Part shown: positions 1-12,445 of the stretch, piece by piece
Layout of the letters: each line of letters begins with the position of its first letter
Position numbering within the stretch: position 1 is the stretch's first letter
DNA from: Paenibacillus xylanilyticus
GTDB lineage: Bacteria; Bacillota; Bacilli; Paenibacillales; Paenibacillaceae
Direction of reading: 5' to 3'
DNA length: 64,000 nucleotides
NCBI RefSeq assembly: GCF_009664365.1
Contig: NZ_CP044310.1
Location: forward strand, 3,173,001 to 3,237,000
Notes under the pieces: model-generated
Seen by the model: only the letters and a program-made list of their open reading frames with translations
What the model was told of the DNA's origin: nothing
The model's database searches: none
Program-made: the position numbers and the translations under genes

Positions 1-67
1 TCTCTTATGGAACACTTCTGTAGTGCGAATAACCAGCACTGATTCCATTTTTGGGGAGGTGAGATGT

Positions 68-295
68 ATGAGCAAACCGGATAACCGTGAAGACAACGTG
101 CAGCATTTGCAAAATGCGGTTCAAAACACCATCGAAAATTACCGGGAAGCAGAGGATTATCTCGAAGAATTCGGAGATGAAATTCCAGCTCGGGAAAAAG
201 GTCAGATTGAGGAAAAAAATGAGCGCCGTAAACATAGCATTTCCGGATTCCGTGAAGAAATTCAAGATGAATCCAAGCATCAGCAAAACTCATAA
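68..295 (+). CDS. tlp: Small acid-soluble spore protein Tlp
   Basis: A 75-residue hydrophilic, highly charged protein. The N-terminus MSKPDNREDNVQHLQ, the central NTIENYREAEDYLEE and the later IEEKNERRKHSISGFREE match the Tlp family of minor small acid-soluble spore proteins. These are made in the forespore and degraded at germination. The start chosen is the ATG at 68, because GGGAGGTGAG lies just upstream at the right distance and the match begins there; an in-frame upstream ATG at 23 would add 15 unrelated residues. There is no cysteine and no membrane segment. A small unknown gene follows 37 bases later and probably shares the transcript. Confidence 0.9.
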   Translation: MSKPDNREDNVQHLQNAVQNTIENYREAEDYLEEFGDEIPAREKGQIEEKNERRKHSISGFREEIQDESKHQQNS

Positions 296-332
296 TGTGG
301 GTACTATTCCGGTGTTGTAGGAGGGTTAGCAG

Positions 333-521
333 ATGACAAATCAGGATCCGCAAGAACTTCTTAAACAAAAACACGAGCTGGACGAGCATAAAAGGCAGTT
401 CACCAATTTTGCCCGAAGCGTATCAGGGCAGGGTGAAGTAGAAGCCGGACAAGAATTCAGTCATGATCGGCAGGATGACGATCAAAACCGCATGAAATCT
501 GTTGAGAACAAGCGTGCTTAA
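333..521 (+). CDS. Small hydrophilic protein of unknown function
   Basis: A 62-residue, very polar protein with no hydrophobic segment. It is rich in Gln, Glu, Asp and Lys, with a central ARSVSGQGEVEAGQEFSHDR. A good ribosome site (GGAGGGTTAG) precedes the ATG. It sits 37 bases downstream of tlp and is followed at once by a terminator, so the two genes look like one short operon. The likely cotranscription with a spore DNA-binding protein suggests sporulation expression, but this is only inference. No family was recognised. Confidence 0.7.
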   Translation: MTNQDPQELLKQKHELDEHKRQFTNFARSVSGQGEVEAGQEFSHDRQDDDQNRMKSVENKRA

Positions 522-535
522 CGGATAAAACCCGC

Positions 536-572
536 AAATAAGCTGATCCATTACTGGATCGGCTTATTTGTT
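536..572 (+). terminator. Rho-independent terminator after tlp operon
   Basis: AAATAAGC and a GATCC arm pair with GGATC and GCTTATTT around an ATTACT loop, followed by TGTTTCTG. The 220 bases to the next gene hold nothing else I can recognise. Confidence 0.8.
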
Positions 573-792
573 TCTGCACCTTAATTGTATCCCGTTGTGA
601 CTCCAGCAATTTCTTCTGTGCTAGCCTGGTACAATACCAGAGGCAAGCTGGCTGGAATCGCTGTTCTAAACGGTTCAATTCCATTCTATACATAAAATCG
701 GCATCTGCTTCCACAAAATGAAACGACACTTTTTTCCAAGCGTATCAGTTGTTTGAAGGCGAAACACATTGTCTATTGAATGGAGAATGCCG

Positions 793-1836
793 ATGAGCGA
801 AATAAGGGTGACTGACACGGGAATATCCCCAAAAATGAAAGCAGCAGTAATGAACGCGGTAGTCTACGATACCTATGGAATGCCGGAGGTCCTGCGAGTA
901 GAAGAGGTTGATATTCCGATTCCAAAAGACAATGAAGTATTAATCGAGGTTCATGCGACTTCGGTTAATTCCTGGGATTGGGATCTCCTTCGCGGAAAAC
1001 CATTTATTAACCGTATAGGGGCGTTTCGTCACCCGCGGTATCCGATACTTGGTGCAGACATTGCAGGGAAGGTGATCCAGGCGGGACCCGCTGTCCAACG
1101 ATTCAAACCGGGTGATGAGGTGTTCGGAGACCTATCCGGCTGTGGCTGGGGAGGATTCGCGGAATATGTGTGTGCGAATGAGGAGGCGTTAACTCCCAAG
1201 CCGGCGGGAATCACTTATGTACAGGCAGCATCCATTCCGCAAGCGGCCGTTCTGGCTCTGCAAGGACTTAGGAATCAGGGGAATCTACAAGAGGGAGAGC
1301 ATGTCCTAATCAATGGTGCGGGGGGCGGAGTTGGGACGTTTGCCATTCAATATGCCAAATTGCATGGCGCAGAAGTAACCGCGGTAGATCGTGGTGATAA
1401 GCTGGATATGCTGCTTGAATTAGGTGCTGATCACGTCGTGGATTATACCAAAGAGTACTTCACAGCGAATGGAGCAAGATATGATTTGATTCTTGATGTT
1501 GTCGGCAACCGATCTGCCTTCGCGTTGAAGCGAGCGTTAGTGAAGGGAGGCACCTATGTCATGATTGGGGGCACTATGCCGCATATCTTGCTTAACTTGG
1601 TATGGAGCCCGTTCGTTTCTTGGCTGGAAAAGAAAAAGTTAACTCTTCTTATCCATAAGCCGAACCATGCGGACCAGGCCATCTGGAAGGAACTCGTTGA
1701 ATCAGGCAAGGTTATTCCACGTATTGAACGGGAGTATGCCTTGAGTGAAACATCTCAGGCCATTCGTGACTTGGGAGAAGGTCGGGTAAACGGAAAAGCT
1801 GTTGTCAGCTTGAAGAAAACTAATAATGATGATTAA
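793..1836 (+). CDS. NAD(P)-dependent alcohol dehydrogenase / quinone oxidoreductase-like protein
   Basis: Medium-chain dehydrogenase/reductase of about 347 residues. The N-terminal GroES-like half carries MNAVVYDTYGMPEVLRVEEV and the substrate-side PGDEVFGD. The Rossmann half carries the nucleotide-binding GAGGGVGTFAIQYAKLHGA, then VDRGDKLDMLLELGADHVVDY. The Cys and His zinc ligands of classical zinc alcohol dehydrogenases are not evident, so a quinone oxidoreductase-like zinc-free enzyme is more likely. The substrate is unknown. Two in-frame ATGs (787, 793) follow a TGGAGA ribosome site; 793 has the better spacing, and a TTG at 769 is possible. It is flanked by terminators and is probably monocistronic. 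Confidence 0.85.
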   Translation: MSEIRVTDTGISPKMKAAVMNAVVYDTYGMPEVLRVEEVDIPIPKDNEVLIEVHATSVNSWDWDLLRGKPFINRIGAFRHPRYPILGADIAGKVIQAGPAVQRFKPGDEVFGDLSGCGWGGFAEYVCANEEALTPKPAGITYVQAASIPQAAVLALQGLRNQGNLQEGEHVLINGAGGGVGTFAIQYAKLHGAEVTAVDRGDKLDMLLELGADHVVDYTKEYFTANGARYDLILDVVGNRSAFALKRALVKGGTYVMIGGTMPHILLNLVWSPFVSWLEKKKLTLLIHKPNHADQAIWKELVESGKVIPRIEREYALSETSQAIRDLGEGRVNGKAVVSLKKTNNDD

Positions 1837-1866
1837 TCAGGTAAAGTAAATAGCGATCAAAATAAC

Positions 1867-1909
1867 AAAAGCAGCAGCCCGATGAACTTAAAAAAGGCTG
1901 CTGCTTTAA
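1867..1909 (+). terminator. Terminator between alcohol dehydrogenase and erythromycin esterase
   Basis: AAAGCAGCAGCC pairs perfectly with GGCTGCTGCTTT around a loop of about 17 bases, followed by TAATTTGGTTTT. The genes on each side converge, so it may serve both strands. Confidence 0.75.
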
Positions 1910-1957
1910 TTTGGTTTTCAATAGCAATGTACATGTGGTGTATTTACGTAAATACGA

Positions 1958-3273
1958 TCACGACGAGAACAATGCTTCCGTTGCAACTGGTTTATGGATG
2001 GGGAGGGGCTGAAGAGCCGTTGTCTGATCAATATGGACAAATGCATCATAACGGTCTGCCATGCTGGAAGGTACATAATTGCCGAAGCGTTCAAGCTTCG
2101 GATCATATACCACACCGATGGCGCGGTGACCAATGACTTTATGCAGTAACGAGGACGCTTCGGAGAGCATGACCATGCCATTACGGCCTCCTCCTGCCTG
2201 ATGCATGTAATCCTCCCAGCTTCCCGGCTGCCCAGGTGGCACGACTATTTTCTCAACAGGATCTCCCCAGGCTCTTCCCGCAAGGACTTCTCCTTTATAG
2301 GTTCCGAAGCCAACGGCAAACACTGATGTTGTGCATCTTCACGCACCAGCTGACCAACATTCACCATGCCATCTTCCAGCATGTCTGTTGCTCGCGCATC
2401 TCCAATGTGTGTATTATGCTCCCAGACAATGGCTTTGGCAGAGGACCCGTAATAGGACATGATACGCTTCAGTGATTCCACCATGTGCCTGTCACGGACA
2501 TTCCAGGAATCCGCCCCACCGCGGACCATCGTTCGATAATAGGCTTCGGAGCTGGAAGTTACCAGCATGTTAACCTCTGCGTTCAATTCTTCTTCACTAC
2601 CTGGGTGAGTCATACGCTGTTTCTGCATCTGCTTCAGTAGCTCGACAACTTCATCCTCACAGCTCTCGGAGAGTAGTCCTGCTGTAATACCATAACTCTG
2701 ATGATCCTTGTTGTATGGATCGAAGCAGGCATAGGTGCGGCGGGCCTGTTCCAATTGAGGAGACTTGGTTTTCTCCAAATACCCAATAATGGCCTCCATC
2801 GATTCCCATAAGGAGTACATATCGATCCCATAAAATCCGACCTTAGAACGGTCACTGCTGCCACTGATTTCAGCTGCAGTATATTCTTTTAACCACTCGG
2901 CAAAATCACGAATTTCTGTATTCGCCCACATCCAAGTCGGCCAGCGAGTAAAATCACCCAGTTCGTCTGCTGCCGAAGAATTGGCACCCGGTGCTCCTTT
3001 TATATACTGATTCAATCGATAAGCAGCGGGCCAATCCCCTTCAACACCGATGATGTTAAATCCCTTGCTTGAAATCAGCTTTTTCGAAAGTTCAGCCCTG
3101 TATCGATAGAAGTCAGCTGTTCCATGACTTGATTCCCCCAGGAGCACAATATCTGCATCTCCGATCGCATCAACCATTCGGTCCAGGTTCTCCATTTCGT
3201 CCAAAGGGATAAATAAGGCACCCAGTTCTTTTAAATAAGCGTCATTCCCGGATTGAGAGTTGGAATTCATCAT
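1958..3273 (-). pseudogene. Erythromycin esterase family protein, frameshifted
   Basis: The amino-terminal part (3273 down to about 2325) and the carboxy-terminal part (to 1958) lie in different frames but together make one protein of about 438 residues. The family marks are DIVLLGESSHGT with its catalytic Glu/His region, GVEGDWPAAYRLN, and the later VWEHNTHIGDARATDM and MVNVGQLVRE. At the break EDAQHQ should run into VFAVGFGTYKGEVLAG; one base appears to be missing near 2325. Ere-type enzymes hydrolyse the macrolide lactone, but many chromosomal relatives act on unknown esters. A GGAAGG ribosome site precedes the ATG pair at the start. The shift could be a true mutation or an assembly error. 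Confidence 0.85.
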
Positions 3274-3391
3274 TTCTTCCTTCCTATAGGCGGTATGAGA
3301 GAATTATTTCCGAATTGTTCACTGAATAACTGAATCAAGCCGCTCAGATGGGAAGCGGAATGAAGTGAAATGATTGAAAATCGTCCTTGTC

Positions 3392-3406
3392 ATCATTTAA
3401 AATGAT
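3392..3406. promoter_or_regulatory. Perfect inverted repeat in divergent intergenic region
   Basis: ATCATTT and AAATGAT flank a single central A, between the divergent erythromycin esterase and CPBP protease genes. It could be an operator for either gene. No regulator was recognised and the region is AT-rich. Confidence 0.3.
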
Positions 3407-3508
3407 AGGTGATCGGAATGAAATGACTTGAGAACTTTCAACACGGTTGAGCAACGGGGCAGCGTAAGATGTCACTAGCTATTACTGAAAAAGGTCTGAG
3501 AGGGGCAC

Positions 3509-4138
3509 ATGAGGAAGGAAATGAAGAAGACGGAACAATTACAAGTACATAATAAACCAGCAGTACCTCGACTGAAAGATGTAGCTATAGGTTATGTGTC
3601 CTTGTTGTTCATATGCTCTGCTGCACTATTCGTATTTGTTCAGATGGATATGGTCTTCATGCAGCGTCTGTTAGCTTTTGAGACACCTTTGCTTATGGTC
3701 TTTCTTGTTCTAGGATGCTCGCTTGGCCTGATTTTATTTGGTGTTTTGATGACGTATCTGGTACCTGAGGAGTATATTCATGAGTCCAATAAGGAGTATG
3801 CCAATCAGTCCCTTAGTTACATTTTTATTTTTATGAGTTTGGCAGGTCTCTTTGAAGAGCTGCTGTTTAGGGGAATTATCCAGAATTTGTTATATGTCGT
3901 ATTTGATGAGAAGTGGGTCGCAATTATTGCTTCATCAGCCTTGTTTCTAGCTTTTCACTTTTCCTATTTTAAAACGCCCATCATGCTGCTCAATATAGTG
4001 ATACCAAGCCTTTTATTTGGCTCATTGTATGGGGCAACCAATAATATAATGGTTCCTGTAATTGTTCACGTAGCGATGAATTTGGGCGTGACACTGTTGT
4101 TCAAGTATAAAGTCATCGTTCTAAAAAAAGATAAGTAA
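3509..4138 (+). CDS. CPBP family intramembrane glutamic endopeptidase
   Basis: A 209-residue integral membrane protein with several hydrophobic helices. It has the family motif EELLFRG (diacidic, about residues 116-122), followed by the later histidines in LFLAFHFSYF and PVIVHVAMNLG. Those are the residues expected for the CPBP/Abi (Rce1-like) proteases, which cleave within or near the membrane. Members serve in peptide processing, bacteriocin self-immunity or stress, and nothing nearby shows which applies here. The ATG at 3509 follows GAGAGGGGCAC. It stands alone, with a strong terminator downstream. Confidence 0.85.
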   Translation: MRKEMKKTEQLQVHNKPAVPRLKDVAIGYVSLLFICSAALFVFVQMDMVFMQRLLAFETPLLMVFLVLGCSLGLILFGVLMTYLVPEEYIHESNKEYANQSLSYIFIFMSLAGLFEELLFRGIIQNLLYVVFDEKWVAIIASSALFLAFHFSYFKTPIMLLNIVIPSLLFGSLYGATNNIMVPVIVHVAMNLGVTLLFKYKVIVLKKDK

Positions 4139-4200
4139 GACAAGGGCAAGGGATCTAATCGTTATAACCCATTAAACCTGGATAAATTGAACGAAATACC

Positions 4201-4236
4201 AAAAAAGGACCAGACATTTAGTCAGGTCCTTTTTTA
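4201..4236 (+). terminator. Terminator after CPBP protease
   Basis: AAAAAAGGACC and GGTCCTTTTTT form a long stem with an inner GAC/GTC pair and an ATTTA loop. The symmetry would also work on the other strand. Confidence 0.85.
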
Positions 4237-4299
4237 ATTATTGCATATCAATTAACACGATGGTATGATCAGTTCACGAGTAACTTTATGTAAATTAGC

Positions 4300-4312
4300 A
4301 TAGAAATTCTAT
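4300..4312. promoter_or_regulatory. Palindrome upstream of rph
   Basis: ATAGAA-A-TTCTAT is a perfect inverted repeat 80 bases before the rph start. It could be an operator. The GC-rich 19-bp rifamycin-associated element described in actinomycetes is not visible here. Confidence 0.3.
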
Positions 4313-4391
4313 CTTATATTTTTATTGTAGCATGCCGCTAAAATCTTGTCAAAGGATTTTTTCTCAATTTGATGATTAGGAGAGATGTTGA

Positions 4392-7016
<2,625 letters not shown>

Positions 7017-7093
7017 TTACAACTTCAAAAGGGCAGCATGAGATTGAGTTTAGGACTAAATTAGTTCCAGTTAGAGATATGCATGTTACCTAC

Positions 7094-7122
7094 AAGCCGC
7101 TAGTTTAGCGGCTTTATTTTGT
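7094..7122 (+). terminator. Terminator after rph
   Basis: AAGCCGCTA and TAGCGGCTT form a nine-pair stem around GTT, followed by TATTTTGTTTTT. Confidence 0.9.
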
Positions 7123-7256
7123 TTTTGCGGAACAAGTTAATTCGTATGGTAGTCAACGCTTACAAATGGTCGTATAGTAGTAATATGTGATTCGTGGCGT
7201 GAACATGGTTCACAGTGTGCAATAATAAAAGATTCTACATAGAAGGACGGATAAAC

Positions 7257-8390
7257 ATGGACTTTAAACCGCTTGTTTCATTTATTGATCGCGTCACATC
7301 CTGGAGAATTCCGTGGGCAGAAGTGATGGTCATTCATCAAAATGACACCGTTTTCCACTATCGTAACGGTTACGCTAATCTGGAGGAGAAAACACCAATC
7401 ACCGATGGGGCCATCTTCAATCTCTATTCCATGACCAAAATCATGACCTGCGTTGCAGCACTTCAACTTGTAGAAAGAGGGCATATGCTGCTCAGTGATC
7501 CAGTGTCCGACTATCTGCCGGAGTTTGCCGAGATGAATGTGAAGAAAGTCATGCCAAATGGTGAGGTCAGACTGGATAAAGCAACAAAAGCTATTACGGT
7601 ACGTGATTTATTTACAATGACGGCGGGCTTCTCGTATGACGTTGGTGCGCCATCTATCAAAGAAGCCGTGCAGAGCACCGATGGAAAACTGCCAACAAGA
7701 GAGTTTGCGAAAGCACTTGCGAAGGAACCGCTTCTATTTGAGCCAGGCACACATTGGAACTATAGCATGTGTCACGATGTGCTGGGAGCATTGATCGAGG
7801 TCGTAAGCGGCAGACGATTTGGAACATATCTGCAGGATGAGATCACTGGTCCACTCGGCATGAACGATACAGCTTTTGATCTGAACGACGAGCAGCAGTC
7901 ACGTCTGATTCCACAGTACGCATACAATGATGAACTCGAAAAAGCCATCCGCATGGACGGTAACGGGTTCCGTGTTGGTACGGAATTGGAGAGCGGAGGC
8001 GCGGGACTGCTATCTACCGTACGCGATTATGCGTTGTTCCTGAACGCACTCACGGGTCATGGTACCAGTCCTGAAGGTGTTCGGATTTTGTCGCAGGCAT
8101 CCGTGGAATTAATGCGAACAGATCATCTGAATGAGATGACGCGCCCTGATTACTCTTGGGATCATATGGGTGGATATGGGTTTGGACTCGGGGTCCGTAC
8201 GCATATCTCCAAGTCAGAAAGCGGTTCTCTAAGCCCTCATGGCGAATTTGGCTGGAGCGGCGCTGCCGGTTGCATGGCGATTATTGATCCTGACTCTGGG
8301 CTCACTGTCATGTATGCACAGCATCTGCTTAATAGCCAAGAGCCTTACATTCAGAGACGTTTGCGCAATGTTGTATACTCCTGCCTTTAA
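7257..8390 (+). CDS. Serine hydrolase, beta-lactamase class C / esterase family
   Basis: A 377-residue serine hydrolase of the penicillin-binding-like fold. The nucleophile motif S-x-x-K is in LYSMTKIMT, the second motif region is WNYSMCHDVLGALIE with its Tyr, and the third (H/K-x-G) is near PHGEFGWSGAAG. There is no signal peptide, so it is probably a cytoplasmic esterase or D-amino-acid peptidase-like enzyme and not a beta-lactamase. The substrate cannot be told from sequence. The ATG at 7257 (MDFKPLVSFIDR) follows AGAAGGACGG; an upstream in-frame ATG at 7215 lacks a ribosome site. It is a single gene with terminators on both sides. Confidence 0.85.
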   Translation: MDFKPLVSFIDRVTSWRIPWAEVMVIHQNDTVFHYRNGYANLEEKTPITDGAIFNLYSMTKIMTCVAALQLVERGHMLLSDPVSDYLPEFAEMNVKKVMPNGEVRLDKATKAITVRDLFTMTAGFSYDVGAPSIKEAVQSTDGKLPTREFAKALAKEPLLFEPGTHWNYSMCHDVLGALIEVVSGRRFGTYLQDEITGPLGMNDTAFDLNDEQQSRLIPQYAYNDELEKAIRMDGNGFRVGTELESGGAGLLSTVRDYALFLNALTGHGTSPEGVRILSQASVELMRTDHLNEMTRPDYSWDHMGGYGFGLGVRTHISKSESGSLSPHGEFGWSGAAGCMAIIDPDSGLTVMYAQHLLNSQEPYIQRRLRNVVYSCL

Positions 8391-8491
8391 TTTTGAAGAC
8401 AAAAGCAGAGCATCAGTAATCAAACCAAGTTTGCTGGGAAAGCGTAATTTTACAAGATCATCATATATAAGATATATCCTTAAAATGAAAG

Positions 8492-8535
8492 AGCAGGGAC
8501 GCGTGTAATAACGTGTCCCTGCTTCTTATTTTTTT
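8492..8535 (+). terminator. Terminator after serine hydrolase
   Basis: AGCAGGGAC and GTCCCTGCT form the stem, followed by TCTTATTTTTTT. The further 220 bases before the chemoreceptor show no gene and no clear promoter. Confidence 0.85.
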
Positions 8536-8758
8536 GTCTAGTTGTATCTGTAGTAAGTATCTACATTGGAATTAAGACCACCATGAAAAGTCTGAAGCAA
8601 CTATTACATGAATAGATTCAGTTTCATTTAAGCTACCTGTTTTATAGTTGATTTGTACTCAAGAAGAGCTTGGTCAAGTTCACGGAGTCAATCGTTTTAA
8701 CTTGCTTAATAAAGCAAATACATCATACAGCGTACATCGTACGTAAGGAGAAATGCAC

Positions 8759-10792
8759 ATGAAAATCAGAAAATTGAGATCCGTCAGAACAAGGCTTGCA
8801 GCTTCACTGCTCGCCATGCTATTGCTTCCTAGCCTGGTCATCGGGGGATTTTCATACTTCTCGGCCAAGAATCAGGTGGATACACAGCTTGCCAATATGG
8901 CGGATACAGACATTTCATTAGTAAGCAGCATGGTTGATCAATACATACAAAGTAAAATAGCAGATGTGGGACAGATATTCGAGTCCATTTCATCCGTGGG
9001 AAATCCGGATATGCTGTTAAATGCCTATACCAAAAACCATCCGGAAGCAGAAGCTGCGGTATATGTTACGGATGATGGTCAATTTTCATATAGCTCAATT
9101 ACCCAGAACGAACCAAGCAATTACAATCCACAGGATCAAGAGTTTTATGCCAAAGCGGTCGCTAGCCCTAAAGATGTCGTATTCTCCGAGCCTTATACCT
9201 CTGAACAGTCGGGCAGAACTATTGTAGATGTGGCTCAAGCGTCAAGTGACGGAAAATCCGTCGTTGCCATTTCACTGGACTTAAGCACACTGCAGGAAAC
9301 TGTTGGGGATATTCGAATTGGGGATAATGGTTTTGTCGTTATTTTTAGTGCTAATAGTTCCATGATTGTGTCACCGTCTTGGGGATCGGAGGGTTCAGGC
9401 ACGGTAGGAGAAGCACCGGAATCGGGTGATACGCCGCAGGACGTTTCCTCGAATCTCGAACAGGTAGCTCCTCAAGAGGGCGAAGGGTCCCCAGCATCCA
9501 TGTTGGATGAAGACTCCGGGCAGATTGAGCAAACATCACCGGAAGGAGAAACGCGTGAACTAGTGTATATAACCAACGCGTTGACAGGATGGAAGATTGC
9601 TGGTGATCGCTCTCCCATCGAGGTCGCACAGGCGGCTGAACCCATCTGGAACAATACACTTCTGGTCATCCTTGTCTTTGTTCTGCTTGGCTTTGGACTC
9701 ACTGTAGTCATTGTACGTTCCATTACCAAGCCATTACAAACGTTGAATGAGTTTTCCATTGAAGTAGGGCAAGGGGACTTGAGCCGTAATACATCGATTA
9801 CTTCGCGAGACGAATTTGGTGATTTGGGTGAAGCCTATGATCAAATGGTGGGATCCCTGAATGGGATTGTATCTGAAGTTGCAAATTCCTCCAGTCAGCT
9901 TGCTGCGGCTTCTGAGCAGTTATCTGCGAATGCTGAACAAGGTGCAACGTCAACAGAGCATATCACACAAATCATTGAACAGATGGCACAAGGTGCTGAT
10001 CGCCAGGTGCTGCTTGTTGAACAAAGCATGCGAACCATTCAGGATGTTGCTGGAAACATGGGACATATTGCAGACAACGCCTCTACTACAGCTGTAGCCA
10101 CAGCTCACGTAGCCCAAAAATCGAAAGAAGGTGGGGAGGTTATTCAGGGAGCTGTGTCGCAAATGAGCACCATTCATCAGTCTGTCAACCACGTGTCGGA
10201 TGGTATCAATCATCTGGTTCAGATTTCGCAGGAGATTGGACAGATCATTAAGGTAATCTCCGATATCTCCAGGCAAACTAATTTGCTTGCATTAAATGCT
10301 TCGATTGAAGCAGCCCGAGCAGGCGAGCACGGTAGAGGATTTGCGGTCGTAGCCAGAGAAGTGGGAACGCTGGCTGAGCAAGCAGCTCAATCTGCCGAAC
10401 AGGTAAACGTACTGATTGGATCTATTCATGAAGGAATCAAGCAGGCTGAAGGTTCCATGGGTGCAGCAATGGGTGAGGTTTCAACAGGAATGATCATCAT
10501 GGATCATGCCGGACGTCTGTTCGAAGAAATTAACCTCTCTGTGGACACTGTTAATGGCAAAGCAGGCGAAGTGTCTACGATGGCGGAACATATTGTGAAG
10601 GAGACTTCCCATGTTGTGGCTGCAATTGAGGACATCTCTCATCTGTCCCACGAAACAGCAGCAGGAGCCCAAACTGTATCCGCAGCAACCGAGGAGCAGT
10701 TAGCCTCCATGCAAGAAATCAGTTCATCATCCACTTACCTGGCGCGTATGGCGGCAAGACTTCAGAAGTTGACGGAAAAATTCAAAGTCTAA
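8759..10792 (+). CDS. Methyl-accepting chemotaxis protein
   Basis: A 677-residue chemoreceptor. It has a first membrane helix near residues 10-32, an extracellular dCache-like sensor (to about 290), a second helix ([18 protein letters not shown]), a HAMP domain ([20 protein letters not shown]), and a long cytoplasmic coiled coil with the conserved hairpin tip [20 protein letters not shown]. The sensor contains an unusual acidic, Gly/Ser/Pro-rich insert at about residues 203-265. The ligand is unknown. Of two ATGs, 8759 is chosen because AAGGAG lies eight bases away; the ATG at 8753 is too near. It is alone, so it feeds chemotaxis proteins encoded elsewhere. Confidence 0.93.
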   Translation: MKIRKLRSVRTRLAASLLAMLLLPSLVIGGFSYFSAKNQVDTQLANMADTDISLVSSMVDQYIQSKIADVGQIFESISSVGNPDMLLNAYTKNHPEAEAAVYVTDDGQFSYSSITQNEPSNYNPQDQEFYAKAVASPKDVVFSEPYTSEQSGRTIVDVAQASSDGKSVVAISLDLSTLQETVGDIRIGDNGFVVIFSANSSMIVSPSWGSEGSGTVGEAPESGDTPQDVSSNLEQVAPQEGEGSPASMLDEDSGQIEQTSPEGETRELVYITNALTGWKIAGDRSPIEVAQAAEPIWNNTLLVILVFVLLGFGLTVVIVRSITKPLQTLNEFSIEVGQGDLSRNTSITSRDEFGDLGEAYDQMVGSLNGIVSEVANSSSQLAAASEQLSANAEQGATSTEHITQIIEQMAQGADRQVLLVEQSMRTIQDVAGNMGHIADNASTTAVATAHVAQKSKEGGEVIQGAVSQMSTIHQSVNHVSDGINHLVQISQEIGQIIKVISDISRQTNLLALNASIEAARAGEHGRGFAVVAREVGTLAEQAAQSAEQVNVLIGSIHEGIKQAEGSMGAAMGEVSTGMIIMDHAGRLFEEINLSVDTVNGKAGEVSTMAEHIVKETSHVVAAIEDISHLSHETAAGAQTVSAATEEQLASMQEISSSSTYLARMAARLQKLTEKFKV

Positions 10793-10819
10793 TATGATAA
10801 ATAATTTTAACACAATTAC

Positions 10820-10850
10820 AAGTCGCTATGTTTAGCGGCTTTTTTTGTTT
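10820..10850 (+). terminator. Terminator after chemoreceptor
   Basis: AAGTCGCTA and TAGCGGCTT form a stem with one G-T pair, followed by a run of seven T. Confidence 0.85.
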
Positions 10851-10948
10851 CAAGTTTGGAGTCTGTCTTTCCAATGCACAATGCATATACACGTGAATAA
10901 TCGTCATAATAAGGAAAAGCTGCTTGAAGAAGGGAGTGGAGTGGGATA

Positions 10949-12442
10949 ATGAACGAAGCATCAGGCACAATCTCGAAAGATGATAGCATTACACCAAGTT
11001 TGAACGAATCCACCGCCAGAATTCAAGAAATCTTTACGAATACTCCCGACTTGATCATTCGGAAACTATACATTAAACAAACCGGTGAACAAGCTGCCAT
11101 CATATACATGGACGAAATGACTGACAAAACGATATTTAATCGTGATGTCCTTGCCCCACTTCAGCTAGAGTCCGGGAACCCGTCTGAAGATTTCATTACA
11201 ACAGTGGGGTATGTAAAACCTTATTCTAAATGGGAGGACCTCAAACTTTCCATTATGATCGGCTATAGTATGCTTTTTATTGAAGGACGAAGTGAAGCCT
11301 ATGTACTGGATACCAAAGGTATTCCTCAGCGTGCAATTGAAGACCCCCAGCAAGAGCCTTCACTGAAAGGGGCCCATCAGGGATTTATAGAAAACGGTTC
11401 TCAAAATATAGCCATGATTCGGCGTTATGTCGCGGACAAAGAACTAAAGTTGAAACGGTATATCGTTGGGACACGAGGACAGACTGCCGTCTCCCTGCTT
11501 TATCTGGAGGATGTGGTTGATCCTGAGATCGTACAAGTTCTTGAAGAACGCATTCAATCCATTGATGTAGACGCCATTATTAACACGGGCGAATTAGTTG
11601 AGTTTATTGAAGACCAACCGCTTGCTTTGCTTCCCCAGATCATCACAACAGAAAGACCGGATACTGCTGCTTCACAAATACTTCAAGGTCGGTGTGTCGT
11701 TGTTGTTGATGGTTCGCCCAGTGTAGTGGTAGCTCCTGTTACGTTTATGTCCTTTTTTCAAACGGTTGATGATTACAGTTCCAGATGGTCCATCTCGTCA
11801 TTTCTTAGATCATTGCGAATTTTTGCTTTTTTTGTCGCCATCTTTCTGCCGGGTTTTTTCATATCCGTTATTTCATTTCATTATGAAATTATACCCATGA
11901 AGCTGTTATTAACCCTTGGTGAATCAAGGGGCCAGGTTCCGTTTCCTCCTTTTGTGGAAGCGATCATCATGGAACTGACTCTTGAAATGCTAAGGGAAGC
12001 AGGGGTTCGACTTCCGGCTCCAATTGGTCAGACGGTGGGCATTGTTGGAGGTATTGTCATTGGTCAAGCGGTTGTACAGGCTGGTTTGATCAGCAATGTC
12101 ATGGTTATCGTAGTCGCGTTTACAGCGATAGCCTCATTCATTATTCCGAATCAGGATATGGCTGCTGCTGTACGATTAATGCGTTTTATGATAATGGTTT
12201 TGGCCACCTGGTTCGGGTTCATTGGACTGGTAGTCGGCATGATGACTATAGTCGGCAGATTAATAACGTTGAACTCGCTTAACACTTCTTATAGTACACC
12301 TATTGCTCCATTCAGACCTGTAGATTGGAAGGATACCTTACTCCGGTTGCCGTTATGGATGATGAACACGGGCCCGATCAGCACGCGATCACGTCAGACA
12401 AGGCGCCAAGGAAATAGCAGGGAATGGAAGGAGAAGAATTAG
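10949..12442 (+). CDS. Spore germinant receptor A subunit (GerA family)
   Basis: A 497-residue protein of the GerAA/GerKA/GerBA family. The soluble N-terminal half (about residues 1-270) carries RKLYIKQTGEQAAIIYMDEM and the conserved NTGELVEFIEDQPLALLPQI. The C-terminal half has four or five membrane helices, with VISFHYEIIPMKLLL and the family-typical AIIMELTLEMLREAGVRLP, PIGQTVGIVGGIVIGQA. It sits in the inner spore membrane and, with the B and C subunits, senses germinants and releases ions. It is the first gene of a three-gene operon, with four bases to the permease gene. An AGTGGAGTGGG ribosome site precedes the ATG. The germinant cannot be predicted. Confidence 0.93.
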   Translation: MNEASGTISKDDSITPSLNESTARIQEIFTNTPDLIIRKLYIKQTGEQAAIIYMDEMTDKTIFNRDVLAPLQLESGNPSEDFITTVGYVKPYSKWEDLKLSIMIGYSMLFIEGRSEAYVLDTKGIPQRAIEDPQQEPSLKGAHQGFIENGSQNIAMIRRYVADKELKLKRYIVGTRGQTAVSLLYLEDVVDPEIVQVLEERIQSIDVDAIINTGELVEFIEDQPLALLPQIITTERPDTAASQILQGRCVVVVDGSPSVVVAPVTFMSFFQTVDDYSSRWSISSFLRSLRIFAFFVAIFLPGFFISVISFHYEIIPMKLLLTLGESRGQVPFPPFVEAIIMELTLEMLREAGVRLPAPIGQTVGIVGGIVIGQAVVQAGLISNVMVIVVAFTAIASFIIPNQDMAAAVRLMRFMIMVLATWFGFIGLVVGMMTIVGRLITLNSLNTSYSTPIAPFRPVDWKDTLLRLPLWMMNTGPISTRSRQTRRQGNSREWKEKN

Positions 12443-12445
12443 TAC

